This document shows, one piece after another, positions 35,350 through 46,937 of a stretch of DNA of 64,000 nucleotides (the first letter of the stretch is position 1; the number at the start of each line of letters is the position of its first letter). The position numbers were made by a program, and so were the translations under genes. The DNA is from Hydractinia symbiolongicarpus (Eukaryota > Cnidaria > Hydrozoa > Anthoathecata > Hydractiniidae). The stretch covers positions 12,400,001-12,464,000 of the forward strand of contig NC_079876.1 in assembly GCF_029227915.1 (NCBI RefSeq), written 5' to 3'. The notes beneath the pieces are model-generated. The model saw only the letters and a list, made by a program, of their open reading frames with translations, ran no database searches and was not told the DNA's origin.

Positions 35350-37320
35350 TCGAATTAAATTGGCCCAAAACCACTCACACTTTCACGAACTCGGCCGGAG
35401 CATTCCTGAAGTGCAATTTCTTGTAACATCATGCAGAGTTCCGACTCACCGAAAACGCTGTGTATGCGAGGGCGGCCGCGGGCGTTTTTTGGGGGTTTTT
35501 TCGTTTGTAACCGCCCTAAAAGCCTGGGTCTGTCCGAAACGGCCCGAAATGCAACGCGAGCAAGCTCCTTAAATTCTTATGACAAGAAGGGAGGTGCTAT
35601 TTTGTCGTCGTACTTACAGTTTATTATTTGTGGGATTTTATTACAGCTATTTATGAAATAAATGTTATAAAAACAGTCTTCCACTACCATTCCTCGATAT
35701 TAAAAGAATAAATTATACATGGCAATAAATGTTTAAAAAATGTTGTTTCGGGTTGATTTCTGGTTTCTCCAGGCGAAATTTCAAGTTTTTGTTATATTGC
35801 CGACCGACAGCTCCATGGTTTCCGGCGAGTCGGCACCCTCGTTCACGCAGTCGATAGTTGAAAGAAGGCGCTTGAAGATAAGGACAAGTTCATTAATATC
35901 AGACCATATTTTGATGATTTTTGGACATTGGTATCAGTTGTTTTAAGTTTATCAGAAAATGTTTATGCAGAATAAGTTAAAAAAACAATTTGATTTTAGA
36001 CTTAGCATTATAGTCAGAAGTTCCTGAATATGAAATCCCTGTTTCATAACAGCAAATATTAACATAGTTATTATCGTTTGTTTCAGGAACAATAAATTGA
36101 TAAAAAATTAACAAGCCCAGAATTTTGAAATTGATAAAAAATGCTCTAAACTCCTTATTTTTATGAGTTATGTATTTTGCTTTGATTATGATGTTTTTAG
36201 GAACTTTCTGAGCAATTTTGCATATTTTTTATTTCCAGGACACAAAATTGATAAAATATAACACTTTAAAGCTGCAAAATTGTTAGGTTTTATCAGCTTG
36301 TGACCCCAAAACAAAAAGAGACAAATAACTATTTTTTTTGTACTTATTTTATATGAAAATACAGTTAACTGGAACAATACTGAATATATATCCCATGTAG
36401 AGCAAAAATGTGATAATTTCTTAACAAATCTGAATCGGGATATTTTTCTTTGCAAATACTGCACTTCTAGTTATTTTGTTATCAAATCCTGTCCAATTCA
36501 TTCATACATAGTAAACATAGTATGGTAAACATACATAGTAAACATTTTCAACCATATGTGGCAGTAACCATTTATGCACTCAATACTCAATGAGTCTAAC
36601 ATAACAGTCTAAAAAAACTTAAAAGGGCAATAATAAAGTAGAGTTTGGTTATGTAAATTGTTAAGATTTTATCATTTTATTACCCCTAAAATCGTTTTTA
36701 GGCATTATTAAATAAGACTTAATATGATTTTAATGCTCTTTACGAAATACAGGACATTTATATCTAATGGAAAATGAGTATCATTCTGACATTTTAATAA
36801 TTTTCGTTTGTTAAAAATTTATCAGTATATTGTTCAAATACTCTGATAAATTTGTGTCCTGAAATTTTTTTTTAGTGAATATACCATTAAAAAGTGCTTT
36901 AAATAGGATAAGGAGATTGAAAACACAAGGATAACCAAAGAAATGATAAATTACTAACAATGTTACTTTTTATGTACCACAACAGGTTTTTTTAGTATTT
37001 TGACCAACTTAGCTTTTGAAGAACAAGCATACGCAGCATCCCTCAAAATTTTAGCAAACTAGGCGGATTTATAAACAAATTATGAGGAAATTTTTCTTTT
37101 TTGCTTTTTTGCAATCTCCAAATCAGTGTCTGATATTTATGAACTTGTCCATAAAGAAGTTAATATATCAGTTTTTTATCAAGTAAATCTTATTGAAAAC
37201 TATCGAAAACAGTTCTTTTTAGAACTTCGCTACCATAAATTATATAAGTTTATTTTTTAATTTTCTGAATCATTATATATTATTCGGGTCTATACAGGTT
37301 TTTGTCAGGCAAATACATAA
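35350..37320. mobile_element. Non-coding repeat element, long form
   Basis: Both ends match the short element at 58010-58360: the left end (TTAAATTGG, GCCCGGAGCATTCC, then AGTTGAAAG..GC.CTTGAAGA at about 35850) and the right end (TTATCAAGTAAATCTTATT...at about 37176, TCTATACAGG at 37290). The interior is A+T-rich without a long frame, except for a G+C-rich patch at 35440-35560. The 58-kb copy looks like an internal-deletion derivative. The class is unknown. Confidence 0.5.
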
Positions 37321-37400
37321 GGTTTTTTTCAACACACCGAACTTGCTCAAAAACACCTGCACTTTTTACGGCATATGCAGCTTATTGACACCCTCGTTGG

Positions 37401-37560
37401 TTAAGGGGCTTTTGAAAAAATTTTTGGGCCCTGTTTGTGGGATATCGCCGTGCACTGTATTTCACGGACGGAAATCCGCTAAAGAGGGGGAGGGAGGTCG
37501 TCTAAATCCTAACTGCAATATACTGCTAACAGGGCCCAAAAATTTTTCGAAGCCCCTTAA
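37401..37560. mobile_element. TTAA-flanked MITE (piggyBac-like)
   Basis: About 31-bp inverted repeats begin GGGGCTTTTGAAAAAATTTT and end AAAAATTTTTCGAAGCCCC. TTAA lies on both sides (37401-37404 and 37557-37560), matching piggyBac target duplication. The interior of about 95 bp is G+C-rich and non-coding. Confidence 0.7.
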
Positions 37561-37604
37561 CGTATATACCTAACGTAAATGTATGGTTTTTATACAATGA
37601 AATG

Positions 37605-38215
37605 CGATATATGAAAGTAGGGTGACCGTACGGATTTCTCCATGGGTAAACTATTAGTTAGCCATATTTTGTTTGTTTGTCAGTCCGTATTTTGTCTGTT
37701 TGTCTGCCAAAAGCGTCTTGTGTAAAACCACACGAAATGTAATGCGATACATTAAGGATGGGCAACCCTGTGAATTTTTCCATTGGTAAACGATTAGTAT
37801 ATATTAATAATAGTCATATTTTGTCTGTTCGTTGGACACCCTTTCGTATGTATATGTATATATCTTGTCTGTTTGTCGGCCAAAAGCATCTTGTGTAAAA
37901 TCAAGCACAAAATGAAATGCGATATATAAAGGACGGGCGACCTCATGAATTTTTTCAGGGTTAAACGATTAGTCTTTATATTGATACTAGCCGTATTTTG
38001 TATTTTTGTCGACCAAAAGGGACTTGTGTAAAACCACAAGCGAAATCATCATCATTCTCGGCTTAACGTCCGTTTTCCATGCTAGCATGGGTTGGACGGG
38101 GTATATTAATGACCCTCTTCCAATCTGATCTAGACTGTGTTAGATCTAAACTCAACTTCCTCTGTATCAAGTCTGAGGACGGGTGACCCCATGGATTTTT
38201 CCACACATAAACGAT
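37605..38215 (+). repeat. Cluster of Helitron-like terminal repeats
   Basis: Four tandem degenerate units each carry 'GTCTGTTTGTC', 'GCGATATATAAAGGACGGG' and an imperfect hairpin with TTTTTCCA followed by AAACGATTAGT (ends near 37656, 37798, 37972 and 38212). They are diverged relatives of the better-kept copy at 16608-16756. The last unit is interrupted by a LINE 3' fragment. Confidence 0.5.
38046..38176 (-). mobile_element. RTE LINE 3' fragment nested in a Helitron-like repeat
   Basis: About 131 bp, minus strand: CATCATCATTCTCGGCTTAA through TATCAAGTCTG, matching the 3' end of the RTE LINE (compare 58405-58532). It separates ACAAGCGAAAT from AGGACGGGTGACC, which are contiguous in sister repeat units, so it inserted after them. 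Confidence 0.85.
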
Positions 38216-38219
38216 ATAG

Positions 38220-39100
38220 CATGATATATGCTGTTTTGAAATTATGGTGATTAAATAACTGTATAAAAATGTAAATATGAAGGTCTCCAGGAATTGAATC
38301 CTGTCATACCAAGGCTGGGCATTGTCTTAACAATTTTAAGATTTTAAAAATTTCTTATATTGAAAAAACCCCCGCGTATTTTCAATTACAGGTCAAGAAA
38401 CAACACAATTTTTTTACTGAAGTTACATCCTGAAAAAAATATTTTAAAAATAAGTCTTTTTTTCTCAACGAAAATAGTGTTTTAAAACAAAGAAAAGAGA
38501 AGAATAAAAAGTAAGAAAGTTTCAGCCTAGAAGCATTTTGCTAGTAAAATTGAAGCAGGTCAAAAACGCTTTTCTTATAGGAAAAAAAACGTGTATACAA
38601 CCAGCTAATCTAGCAAACTTGTGGATTACAACAGGTTAAAAGCTAGTATTTTATAAACGATTTTCAGGTTATAATTTATTTAGGAGTGTGAGGTAAGCTG
38701 CTTTAAGTGCATGTTTCAATTAAAATTAGCGTCACATACTTTTTAACTTGATTTTGTGAGGTATTGGTATCTTAGCAGACATAAGTTTGTTAATTTTTAT
38801 ACCGTGCTATTGAAACAAAAAATTACAATGAAATTCCTTTTCTTTTTTTAGGTTCGACAACCGTGACTCGGCAGAGTATAAACGAGAAGAAACTCGACAG
38901 AGTATAAAAGCTAGTTATTCAGAACATTCAGATATTCAGAATTAATTGAACTTACTGAACCTTGAACTTGAATTTACTTATCGGTGAACTTAATAGTGAA
39001 CTTATCGGTGAATTTAGTAGTGAATTTATTGGTGAAATTACAAAACGGAGGTTTCTCTAGCTTTTAAGATTTTTTTTTCTCGATCACACGTTACCACCGC
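38220..39100. other. A+T-rich DNA upstream of the Helentron genes
   Basis: No coding signal. A short tandem of GGTGAACTTA/GGTGAATTTA units lies at 38980-39040, and a paired AGAGTATAAA..GAAACTCGACAGAGTATAAA repeat at 38870-38910. It is probably the left end or promoter of the Helentron. Confidence 0.4.
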
Positions 39101-39104
39101 TAAT

Positions 39105-39897
39105 ATGAACCTCGCATATAAAAGCTGTCGCCGTATGGTACTTTTACTTTCTGGTGATGTTGAAACTAATCGGGGCCTTGGATCTTTTACTGGTACACAA
39201 TGTATGTGTAATTCCCTGTTTGCGATCGTTTGGTCGGCTCTTAAAAAAGTTTCTTTTTGGAATCCAGGTGATCTTGATCATATCCTTCGAAGGCACAAAG
39301 TGGTACACAAACCTAGGATACACAAACCAGTACTTAAGCGCAAGTGAGCTCCCAAATAGTTTCGTTCTTGAAAATGAGGTCATACAAATACAAAGTTTAG
39401 AAAATGTTTCTCATATTATTACAGACGATAGCACTTCATTACGCACTTTTCATAATTCATCTGAATCCGATAAAGGGCAAGGAATGCTGGGCATTATTAG
39501 CGGTGTTAGTTTTGCTATAGTTTGGGGCCACCCGCAAATTTATTTATTTGATCCTCATAGCCGAACTAGTTTAGGACAAATAACAGAACAGGGTACGTCA
39601 GTCCTTTTAAAATTTGATTCATTGCAACATGTTGAAAGCTACATACGCGAAATATACGTCACCCCTGGCGAAGCAATGTGTCTTGAAACTCAATATTTCA
39701 AAATACTCACAACTGAACAGATAACTGGTAACATTATGCTTAACATTCGCAGGAAAAGAAAACTAGAACAACACAGGAAGTACCGTGAATCCGAGAGAGG
39801 CCGAGTGATACAAAAAAATTCAATAGGCAAATATCAGAAAACGGAATACGGCCAAGCTAAGTTGAACGAGTCGATAAGCAAATATCGGAAAACGTAA
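39105..39897 (+). pseudogene. Helentron N-terminal region with degenerate 2A motif and protease-like domain
   Basis: The first frame (39105-39344) contains LLLSGDVETNRGLG, a 2A-like ribosome-skipping motif in which the canonical N-P-G-P is N-R-G-L. An overlapping frame (39154-39897) carries a globular part with ITDDSTSLRTFHNS, GVSFAIVWGHPQIYLFDPHS (a His followed by DPH) and a Leu-rich helix. This resembles the papain-like/OTU-like cysteine-protease domains seen in some Helitrons, though no catalytic Cys is secure. It ends with the first units of a 17-aa repeat and a TAA at 39895. Confidence 0.6.
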
Positions 39898-40135
39898 CAG
39901 GGACAAGCTAAGGTGAAAAAGTCGATAGGCAAATATCAAAAAACAGAAAAGGGACACGCTAGGATAAAAGAGTCTATAGGGAAATATCAAAATACAGTAA
40001 ATGGTCGATCCAAGCTAAGAGAGTCGAAAAGTAAATACAAAAAAACGGAACAGGGCCAAGCGAAGCAAAGGGAGTCCGTAGGAAAATATCGGGAAACTGA
40101 GCAGGGCCAACAGGCACAAAAAACTGCAAAGAAAC
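39790..40135 (+). repeat. 51-bp coding tandem repeat (17-aa units)
   Basis: About six units of I-G-K-Y-Q-K-T-E-x-G-Q-A-K-x-x-E-S are strongly charged and probably coiled. The array spans the stop at 39895-39897. Similar Lys/Glu/Gln-rich repeats precede the zinc finger in other animal Helitrons. Confidence 0.85.
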
Positions 40136-41487
40136 ACCATGTAGTGGAAGGTAAAGCAACAAAACGTAAGCGTGTTAACAATCTGCTTGATTCTGATGGG
40201 CCATTTTATATATGTGTCATATGTAATCGTTCTTTATATAGGCGGTCAATTAAATTTTTTCGCCACGTCAATTATCCTGCCATTTCAGAAGAGCATTTTC
40301 GCTTCAGAGTACAAAGTTTTGATGGCAAAGAATACATATGTGCAACATGCCATTTAAAACTTACAAAAGGAAAAGTTCCTTCCCAGGCTGTATCTAATAA
40401 TCTCCAAATGTTTGATCTCCCAGAATCAATGAGCACATTACGACGATTAGAAAAAATTATTATATCTAAAAGAATTTTATTTAAACGAATTGCAATAATG
40501 CCTAAAGGTCAGTGTCCTAAAATAAAAGGTGCAATATGTAATGTTCCAATAAAAGCCGATGAAATAAGCAATGTCTTACCAAGAGGAATGGATAATAATG
40601 GTGTAGTGCAAGTTGCGTTAAAGAAAAAACTGAATTTCAAATCTAACGTTTATTTAGAATCGGTAAGGCCAGATGTTATTCGGGAAGTTCTTTGTTATCT
40701 GAAACTGGTTAACCCTCTTTATTCAAATATTGAAATTAACCTCACAAACATACCACCTTCCTGGATTAATTTAACATCTGAACATGAAACTGGAAAAAGT
40801 GAAAATGAAATGAACGTTGATTTTGCAATAAAATCGACAACAAATAATAATATCGGTGATGTAAAAACCAAGAATGAAGATTTCCTGGACAATAGCGAAG
40901 AAGAGAATGAAAACCCGTTAAACGAGTATCGCTTGCCTTGCCAAGAAACGTCTTTTGTTCCAACTATTCCACATGACCAAATTGATGATGGAAATATTGT
41001 TATTGCTCCAGGAGAGAACAAATTTCCCATACCAATAATTTCTGATGAGCATTGTGAAGAACTTTCCCACCCCTATCTATTTCCAACAGGTAAATTCGGA
41101 TATCACACGAAAAGACAAGTACCACTTTCCCCGACCAAGTCTTTCAACCAAAGATTACTGAATTATAGACAGAAGTTTGCCTCTGATACTGACTATATAT
41201 TCTTTGCTCATGCAGTGACTCAACATCTTAATTTAAATAGTCGCATAAACATCGCTATGCAAAAAATTAAAGCGGATGGTCTTACAGTAGGAATGATGTC
41301 TGCGAATTTTAAAGAAAGAGTTAAATCGTTTATAGCCAGTGACGACGCTTTCACGTTTATGAACACGTTGAAAGGAACTCCTGCATATTGGAAACGATTT
41401 CTCTTTGAAGTTTTGGCTATGGTAAAACAGCTAGGACTTCCAACATTTTTTATGACTTTTGTCCTGTGCAGACTTAAGATGGAATGA
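39913..41487 (+). pseudogene. Helentron zinc finger and Helitron-like N-terminal (Rep upstream) region
   Basis: 524 aa. Residues 1-90 finish the 17-aa repeats and a basic stretch (KATKRKRVNN). A finger follows at about 98-150 (CVICNRSLY, HVNYP, CATCHLKL). Then come VRPDVIREVLCYLKLVNPLY, an acidic linker, and the conserved HPYLFPTGKFG and FNQRLLNYRQKFASDTDYIFF motifs typical of Helitron_like_N. The frame ends prematurely at 41486; the Rep HUH region continues in other frames. Confidence 0.8.
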
Positions 41488-42264
41488 ACTGGTTAAAATC
41501 ATTACTAAATTAAAAGGTAATGACATATCTGAAGAAGAAATCGAAAATCTAAATTATTATCAAAGAACAGAGATTCTTAACAGTAATCCAGTTCTTCTAG
41601 CAAGACATTTTTAATACAGAGTTGAGACGTTTTTTAAAACCATAGTGGTCAACGGACCATTAGGTAAAGTAAACTACTACGCGATTAGAGTTGAATTTCA
41701 GGTTAGAGGTAGCCACACATCCACTTTTTATTATGGGTTGTCAATGCACCAATTTTACGTAGCGATAACAAAAAAGAATATATTGCCTTTGTGAATAACA
41801 TAGTTAAATGTCAGCTTTCTAATAAAGACAGCAACCCAGATCTCTACAAACTAGTTTCGACATATCAAACACATTCTCATTCTAAATCTTGTCGTAAATA
41901 TAAAAACAAGAATTGTCGATACTCTTTCGGTAAGTTTTTTACAGACCGTACAATTGTTGCTGAGCCTTTACCTGATAACATCTCAAAGAAAGAAAGAGAA
42001 ACACGGTTAAAAGAAAGAAAGGCTATACTAGAAAAAGTAAAAACTTACATAGATTTAAATTTGAATCCAAGATTCAACAATATTCTTCATCCAGACGAAC
42101 CGAATTATAACCAACCAGGTACAATTTAACAAATCCTTCAAAGTTTAGCCATAACAAATAAAGAATATGAAAACGCACTAAGCATCTCACCTGATCCTGG
42201 ATTTCAAATTCACTTCCGAAGGCTTCCAGATTCTTGTTTTATCAATAATTATTTTACTGAGGGT
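41488..42264 (+). pseudogene. Helentron Rep (HUH nuclease) region, frameshifted
   Basis: The HUH-containing strand near 41700-41735 is present but out of frame. The frame 41791-42129 carries YQTHSHSKSCRKYKNKNCRY, RTIVAEPL and NPRFNNILHPDEPNYNQPGT, which match the segment following the HUH motif in Helitron Rep proteins. A TAA at 42127 and following shifts remove the Tyr-bearing catalytic helix from any intact frame. No working replication initiator can be made. Confidence 0.7.
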
Positions 42265-44133
42265 TTGAAGGCATGGGAAGCTAACATAGACATTCAACCT
42301 GTTCTTGATTATTATAAAGCAGTTTCTTACATGTGTGCTTATTTGTCAAAAGTTGAAAATGAATCTTCAGAGGCAATGAAAAAATCTGCATCGCAAGCAC
42401 TAGAAACTGGCGATTCGTTATTTGTACAAATGAAATCAATTGCAAATGCTTATCGAAATCATCGTGAAATGTCAGTTCAAGAAGCAGTAGCTACTATAAT
42501 GCCAGAAATATGGTTACGAAAGACATTTCCAGCTGTAGTTTTTGCAAATAGTAACATTCCTGAGAAGCGATACAGGGTATGTCGTAGCGAAGAAGAAATT
42601 TTAAGTTTACCACCAGAGAGTACGGATATTTTTAAACGAAACATGTTGGATAGATACATGGATAGACCAAATTTAGAATTTAAAAAAGGTAGATACCCCA
42701 TGTTGGAACAAATGTGTTATGCTGAGTTCTTGTCAAGCTACTCTATGAAAATAAAACCGAAACCAGAAGAAGAAAATGACAGTCAACCAGAAGTACTTGA
42801 AGAAATAATAGCTGAGATTCAAGTCGAATCTCCTTATCCAAAAACTATACCTCTGATGTCATCAAAAGAAATGTTGAACTTGCGAAAAGAAAAATGTGTT
42901 CTAAGATACCATGTACCTAGTCGAGACAAAAATCCAGAAGGATATGCACATCATTTGCTCCTTATGTTTTATCCTTTTCGCCAGGAAGCAGAATTGTTAA
43001 GTGAAAACTCGAGTACTTACACAGAGAAATTATTGGAAAACGGTTTATTAGAAATTATAAATACAAATAAAAGAATATGCGAACCATTTGGTGAACTTGT
43101 TGAAGAAGCAATGATAAATTTTCACGCAAATGTAAATAATCTTGATTCTTTCGCCGAACAGGAAAACGACGATGTTACTGATGAGATTAGTAATATAAGC
43201 AACCATGACACTGACGAAATTCGAAGTAAAACCGAAAACATCCTAGTTTTTGGAAACACTTTTTCATCTATTACTGAGCCTGGAATTTCCGACGACGAAC
43301 TCCATGAAAAGATTCGAACATTAAATAAAACACAAAGGCAAATTTTTAATGATTGGGTTAGAACTTACGTAAAAGGTTTAGCATGTAACGCACACCATAA
43401 AATTAAGCCAATTCACATTTTTCTAACAGGAAGTTCAGGTTGTGGAAAGTCCCATTTAATAACAACAATTTCTGACATGCTAAATAAAGCACTTTCCTAT
43501 CGTGCAGGAAACTTAGAAAAGGATAAAATTCTCATTTTAGCACCAACCGGTATTGCTGCCATTAATATAGAGGGAAATACAATACATTCAGCCTTAGGTA
43601 TACCAGCGGATAGAAATTTCACTAAAACCATTTCTAAGTTAAGTGATAAAAAGAAATGTATGCTGCGAAACAAGCTTTCAGAACTAAGCGTTATTGTAAT
43701 AGATGAAATCTCAATGGTTTCAAACAAGCTACTTTTACATATTCATCAACGGCTAAGCGAAATATTTGGATGCGCAGATGACATTCCATTTGCAGGAATA
43801 TCTGTTATAGCATGTGGCGATTTTTACCAACTTCCACCAATTCAAGCAAGGCCAGTTTACGCAGAATACAAAGATGCATTGTTAAATCTTTTACATTGCT
43901 GGAAGCATTTTAAGATTGCTGAACTAACGGAAGTTATGAGACAGCGTGGTGATCAACATTTGATTGAATTATTAAACAATATCAGAGTGGGAAAATTAGA
44001 AACGCGACACGAAGATTTACTAAAATCTAAATTTATTTCACCAAATGACCCACATTACCCCAAAAATGCAATTTATATATTTGCTGAAAATCAACCCGCC
44101 TCTGAGCATAACAAAAAATGCTTAATAGCATAA
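42265..44133 (+). pseudogene. Helentron Rep C-terminus and PIF1-type helicase
   Basis: 622 aa. Residues of about 10-30 (VLDYYKAVSYMCAYLSKVEN) carry the Y..Y..K catalytic helix of Helitron Rep proteins. The helicase follows from residue about 350: Q-R-Q-I-F-N-D-W, Walker A GSSGCGKS, ILAPTGIAAINI, Walker B VIVIDEISMV, GDFYQLPPI and LTEVMRQ. A -1 shift at about 44130 separates it from the last helicase motifs. Confidence 0.9.
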
Positions 44134-45425
44134 CATCGGACGAAATAAATATCGAAGCTATTGAAAAAATTCCAGAAAATATACCCGTGCAACTAGTCCA
44201 AAATTTTAATTCTCGCACTCAAATGGAAACAGGTGGACTTGCGCGAAACCTTCTGGTAAAACTTCATGCAAAAGTCATGTTGACGTCAAATATTGATGTA
44301 TCTGATAAACTCATTAACGGACAGATAGGTACTGTTCATCGGTTGAAAACCGATAGCTCAGGAAATGTAACAAGAATATATTTGAAAATGGAAGACATAT
44401 ATACTGGACTTAAAGCTATGAGAACAGATCCATATGCTATTCAAGAAAATGTTGTACCAATTAATAGAGTAGAGAAAGAAATCAAATTTAACAAACATAA
44501 TCCATCTTCACCTTCTATGAAACGGCTGCAATTCCCATTAATGCTGTCATGGGCCTGTACTGTTCACAAGGTTCAAGGAAAAACGTTTGATAAAATTGTT
44601 GTCTGTTTTGATTTATTAAAACAACGAGCCTTTCATTCAGGACAAATATATGTTGCATTAAGTCGAGTCACAAGTTTAGACGGTTTATACCTAACGGGTA
44701 CATTTGCTAAGTCAACCATTAAGTCAGACACACGAGCAACAGAGCAATACAATTACATGCGAGAACATTCAAAATTGACACAAAAAGAAACTGGTGTAAT
44801 TAGCGAAAATTCTATTATGGTCACTTTGCTTAATACAAGATCCTACAACAAGCATAAAAACGATATTAGGTCCGACCGCGTTCTCATGGAAAGTGATTTA
44901 TTATGCCTAACGGAAACGCAGATACCATTGAACTCACATTTCGACTCAAAACTAGATTACTTTACTTTAATTCCAAACAACAATGTGGACAAATTTTCTA
45001 GTCTTTTAGTTGGTCATAATGAAACTATAGAATTGTTTGATATTGTAAAAATTCCTGGTGCAATATTTTTTAGAATGACAAAAAGAACGTTTCACGAAAA
45101 CGCTATTAATGTTTTGCTTCTATATCGTAAAAATTCTCTCAATAAAGATGAGTCATTATACCTTATTCAACATTTTTTGGGAAATGAAACTGTTGATATT
45201 ATACTCGGAGATTTTAATGTGAATGCATTTAGCGATGAAAACTATTTCCTTGATTTTCTTACTGGATATAAACAAGTCGTAACCTCGCCAACTCATATAT
45301 CAGGTTCACTTATTGACCATGTCTATATCCGTGAGAATGTATTAAATACTTTTAATGTCGAGACCTTCTTTAAAACTGTCTATTTCAGTGATCACGATGC
45401 AATCAGGCTTAAACTCTCTCTCTGA
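44118..45425 (+). pseudogene. Helentron helicase C-terminus and endonuclease domain
   Basis: 435 aa. The first 215 residues carry the RecD-like end of the helicase (LMLSWACTVHKVQGKTFDKI, QIYVALSRVTSLDGLYL). The remainder is an exonuclease-endonuclease-phosphatase fold: LCLTETQIP, ILGDFNVNAF, SLIDHVYI and FSDHDAIRLKL give the Glu, Asp-Asn and terminal Asp-His catalytic motifs, all present. This endonuclease marks the element as a Helentron. Confidence 0.9.
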
Positions 45426-45696
45426 TTTGAAAAAAACAACCTATGGAACATAAAATCTTTACAGACGACTTCAAACAACTTTTTTCTTTGTGTTTTTAAC
45501 CTCTTTATTTTTTTTTGGCATTATAAACTTTTAAATTAATACTGTCCTCGATCGCAACGCATATAATTGCTTTCCAACATGTTTGATTAAAGCGGAAATC
45601 TTCAAGCCGCAGGGCTTTTTGTTCTTTCTGATATCTCAGTCGGTTTTTGACTTCTTCGTAGTGGTCAAGCAGCATCTATCACGCGTGTTTTTGTGG

Positions 45697-45725
45697 TTTT
45701 TGTGGTTTTTGTGTAACCACAAAAA
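45697..45725. other. Hairpin at the Helentron / virus-like boundary
   Basis: TTTTTGTGGTT and AACCACAAAAA form an 11-bp stem with a 7-nt loop, preceded by two TTTTTGTGG repeats. It lies 270 bp after the endonuclease stop and just before the virus-like block, fitting a Helitron-type 3' hairpin. The CTRR end was not securely identified. Confidence 0.4.
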
Positions 45726-45736
45726 GTTGTGCGCAC

Positions 45737-46186
45737 CTACTCCATATCAATATCGAACAGATCTTTGAAGTACTCCCGCGTATCATCGTCAGGCAGGGTA
45801 AAATGGTTACACCAAGAGAACGCAGTGCCAAGGATATCATTCCTAAACCTGTTCCAGGCATGCACAGCATTTGGTTCATCACATTCTGGCTTTGAGACCA
45901 TATTTGGGTACCTTGCACGTAAAATATTTATTCGTGTGCTCAGCTGCCTATGCTGGCACCTGATCATGTAATACCTGTGCATTCCCATTTTTCCACTCTC
46001 ATGAGGATCGTTTTTGTCGACAACGCAGAGTACGTTGTCGTACGGGTATCGGTGAGGGACAAAGCGTTCAGCAAGCCTTGCATTTTCCTGACTCTTAACA
46101 TCAATCTCATCTTCGAGGAACGCAATGGCCATATTTTTTTCTTTGATGGCTTGACGCTGTAGTTGCTCACGGATTTTTGGGAACAT
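45737..46186 (-). pseudogene. MSV199/DUF3627-like C-terminal domain
   Basis: 149 aa: a helical start, then VPHRYPYDNVLCVVDKND, YYMIRCQHRQL and PNAVHAWNRFRNDI. Such Y-x-I-R-x-Q and PN..H.WNRF patterns occur in the C-terminal domain of proteins found in insect-virus and giant-virus-like DNA viruses. The upstream domain lies in a different frame (46264-46150), implying a frameshift. Assignment is by pattern memory and needs a profile search. Confidence 0.5.
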
Positions 46187-46646
46187 TGTTTTGCAGCAGT
46201 ATTTCCTGAACCTTCTTGACTTGGTCTGCTAACTTCCAAACACCAGCTCATACATACCCTCATTGATGTAGAGGTCGTATTTTTGAGAGTCGGATGGCCA
46301 GTTCACCGGTTCACCCGCTAAGGGTGAACCGCTCAGTTTCCACTTGTGAGCGTAATTTTCACAAATGCAGTGGTTGCGGATGGTATTAGATGTGTCTTTT
46401 TTTGTACTCCAGTGCGCCTTGTACTACTTCTTTAGCACGCGTCCAGGGGCGACCGTTGATGGTTACGGTATGTAACTTGGTATTGTTAAATTCAACCAAC
46501 AAGACATTTTATCTTACAGTTTTGGATCCGGGATCGTGTCTGCATGTACGGTGCTCGTGATTTTGAAATTGTGTGGCAAAGAGAGTATCGCCTTGCTGCG
46601 GGTAGTTAAGGTGAGCCACAGGTTCATCTTAGTAATTACTTTGTTC

Positions 46647-46862
46647 TCAGGGCACCATGTAACGTGACGAAGCGTGATCAATAAGTGCTCGCAGTCTACC
46701 TCGAATCTCAGGGCCTGTTGTATTGGTTTTCATCCACTTGAGTCCTTCGAGAGAGATAAAGATATCGTTGGGGTTGCCGTTGCTATTTCTAAGCCTTGCG
46801 GGTTTGTTTAAAACGGGCTGGAAGGCATCTGAAATGGCGGTCTCAATTGTAATATTTTTCAT
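46647..46862 (-). pseudogene. Small virus-like ORF, possible MSV199-type domain
   Basis: 71 aa with DIFISLEGLKWMKTN and IRGRLRALIDHA. The F-I-S-L-x-G-L pattern is reminiscent of the DNA-binding MSV199 domain that pairs with the C-terminal domain at 45737-46186. The two could be parts of one gene, but 460 bp of broken sequence separates them. Confidence 0.35.
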
Positions 46863-46937
46863 CTTGTAGTTTTTATTTAATAATTCCAGCCAGGTTGCTT
46901 GGGACAGAACTTATCACTCGAGAATTGGATGCTCCAG

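Larger units (their letters stand above)
39105..45425 (+). mobile_element. Helentron (Helitron with endonuclease domain), decayed
   Basis: Plus-strand coding remnants in order: a 2A-like/protease-like N-terminal part, a 17-aa repeat array, a Zn finger, a Helitron_like_N/Rep region, a PIF1-type helicase, and a C-terminal APE-like endonuclease. The Rep-helicase-endonuclease order defines Helentrons. Breaks lie at about 39340, 39895 (TAA), 41486, 41790, 42127 and 44130. The 5' end was not determined. A possible 3' hairpin lies at 45697-45725. Confidence 0.85.
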
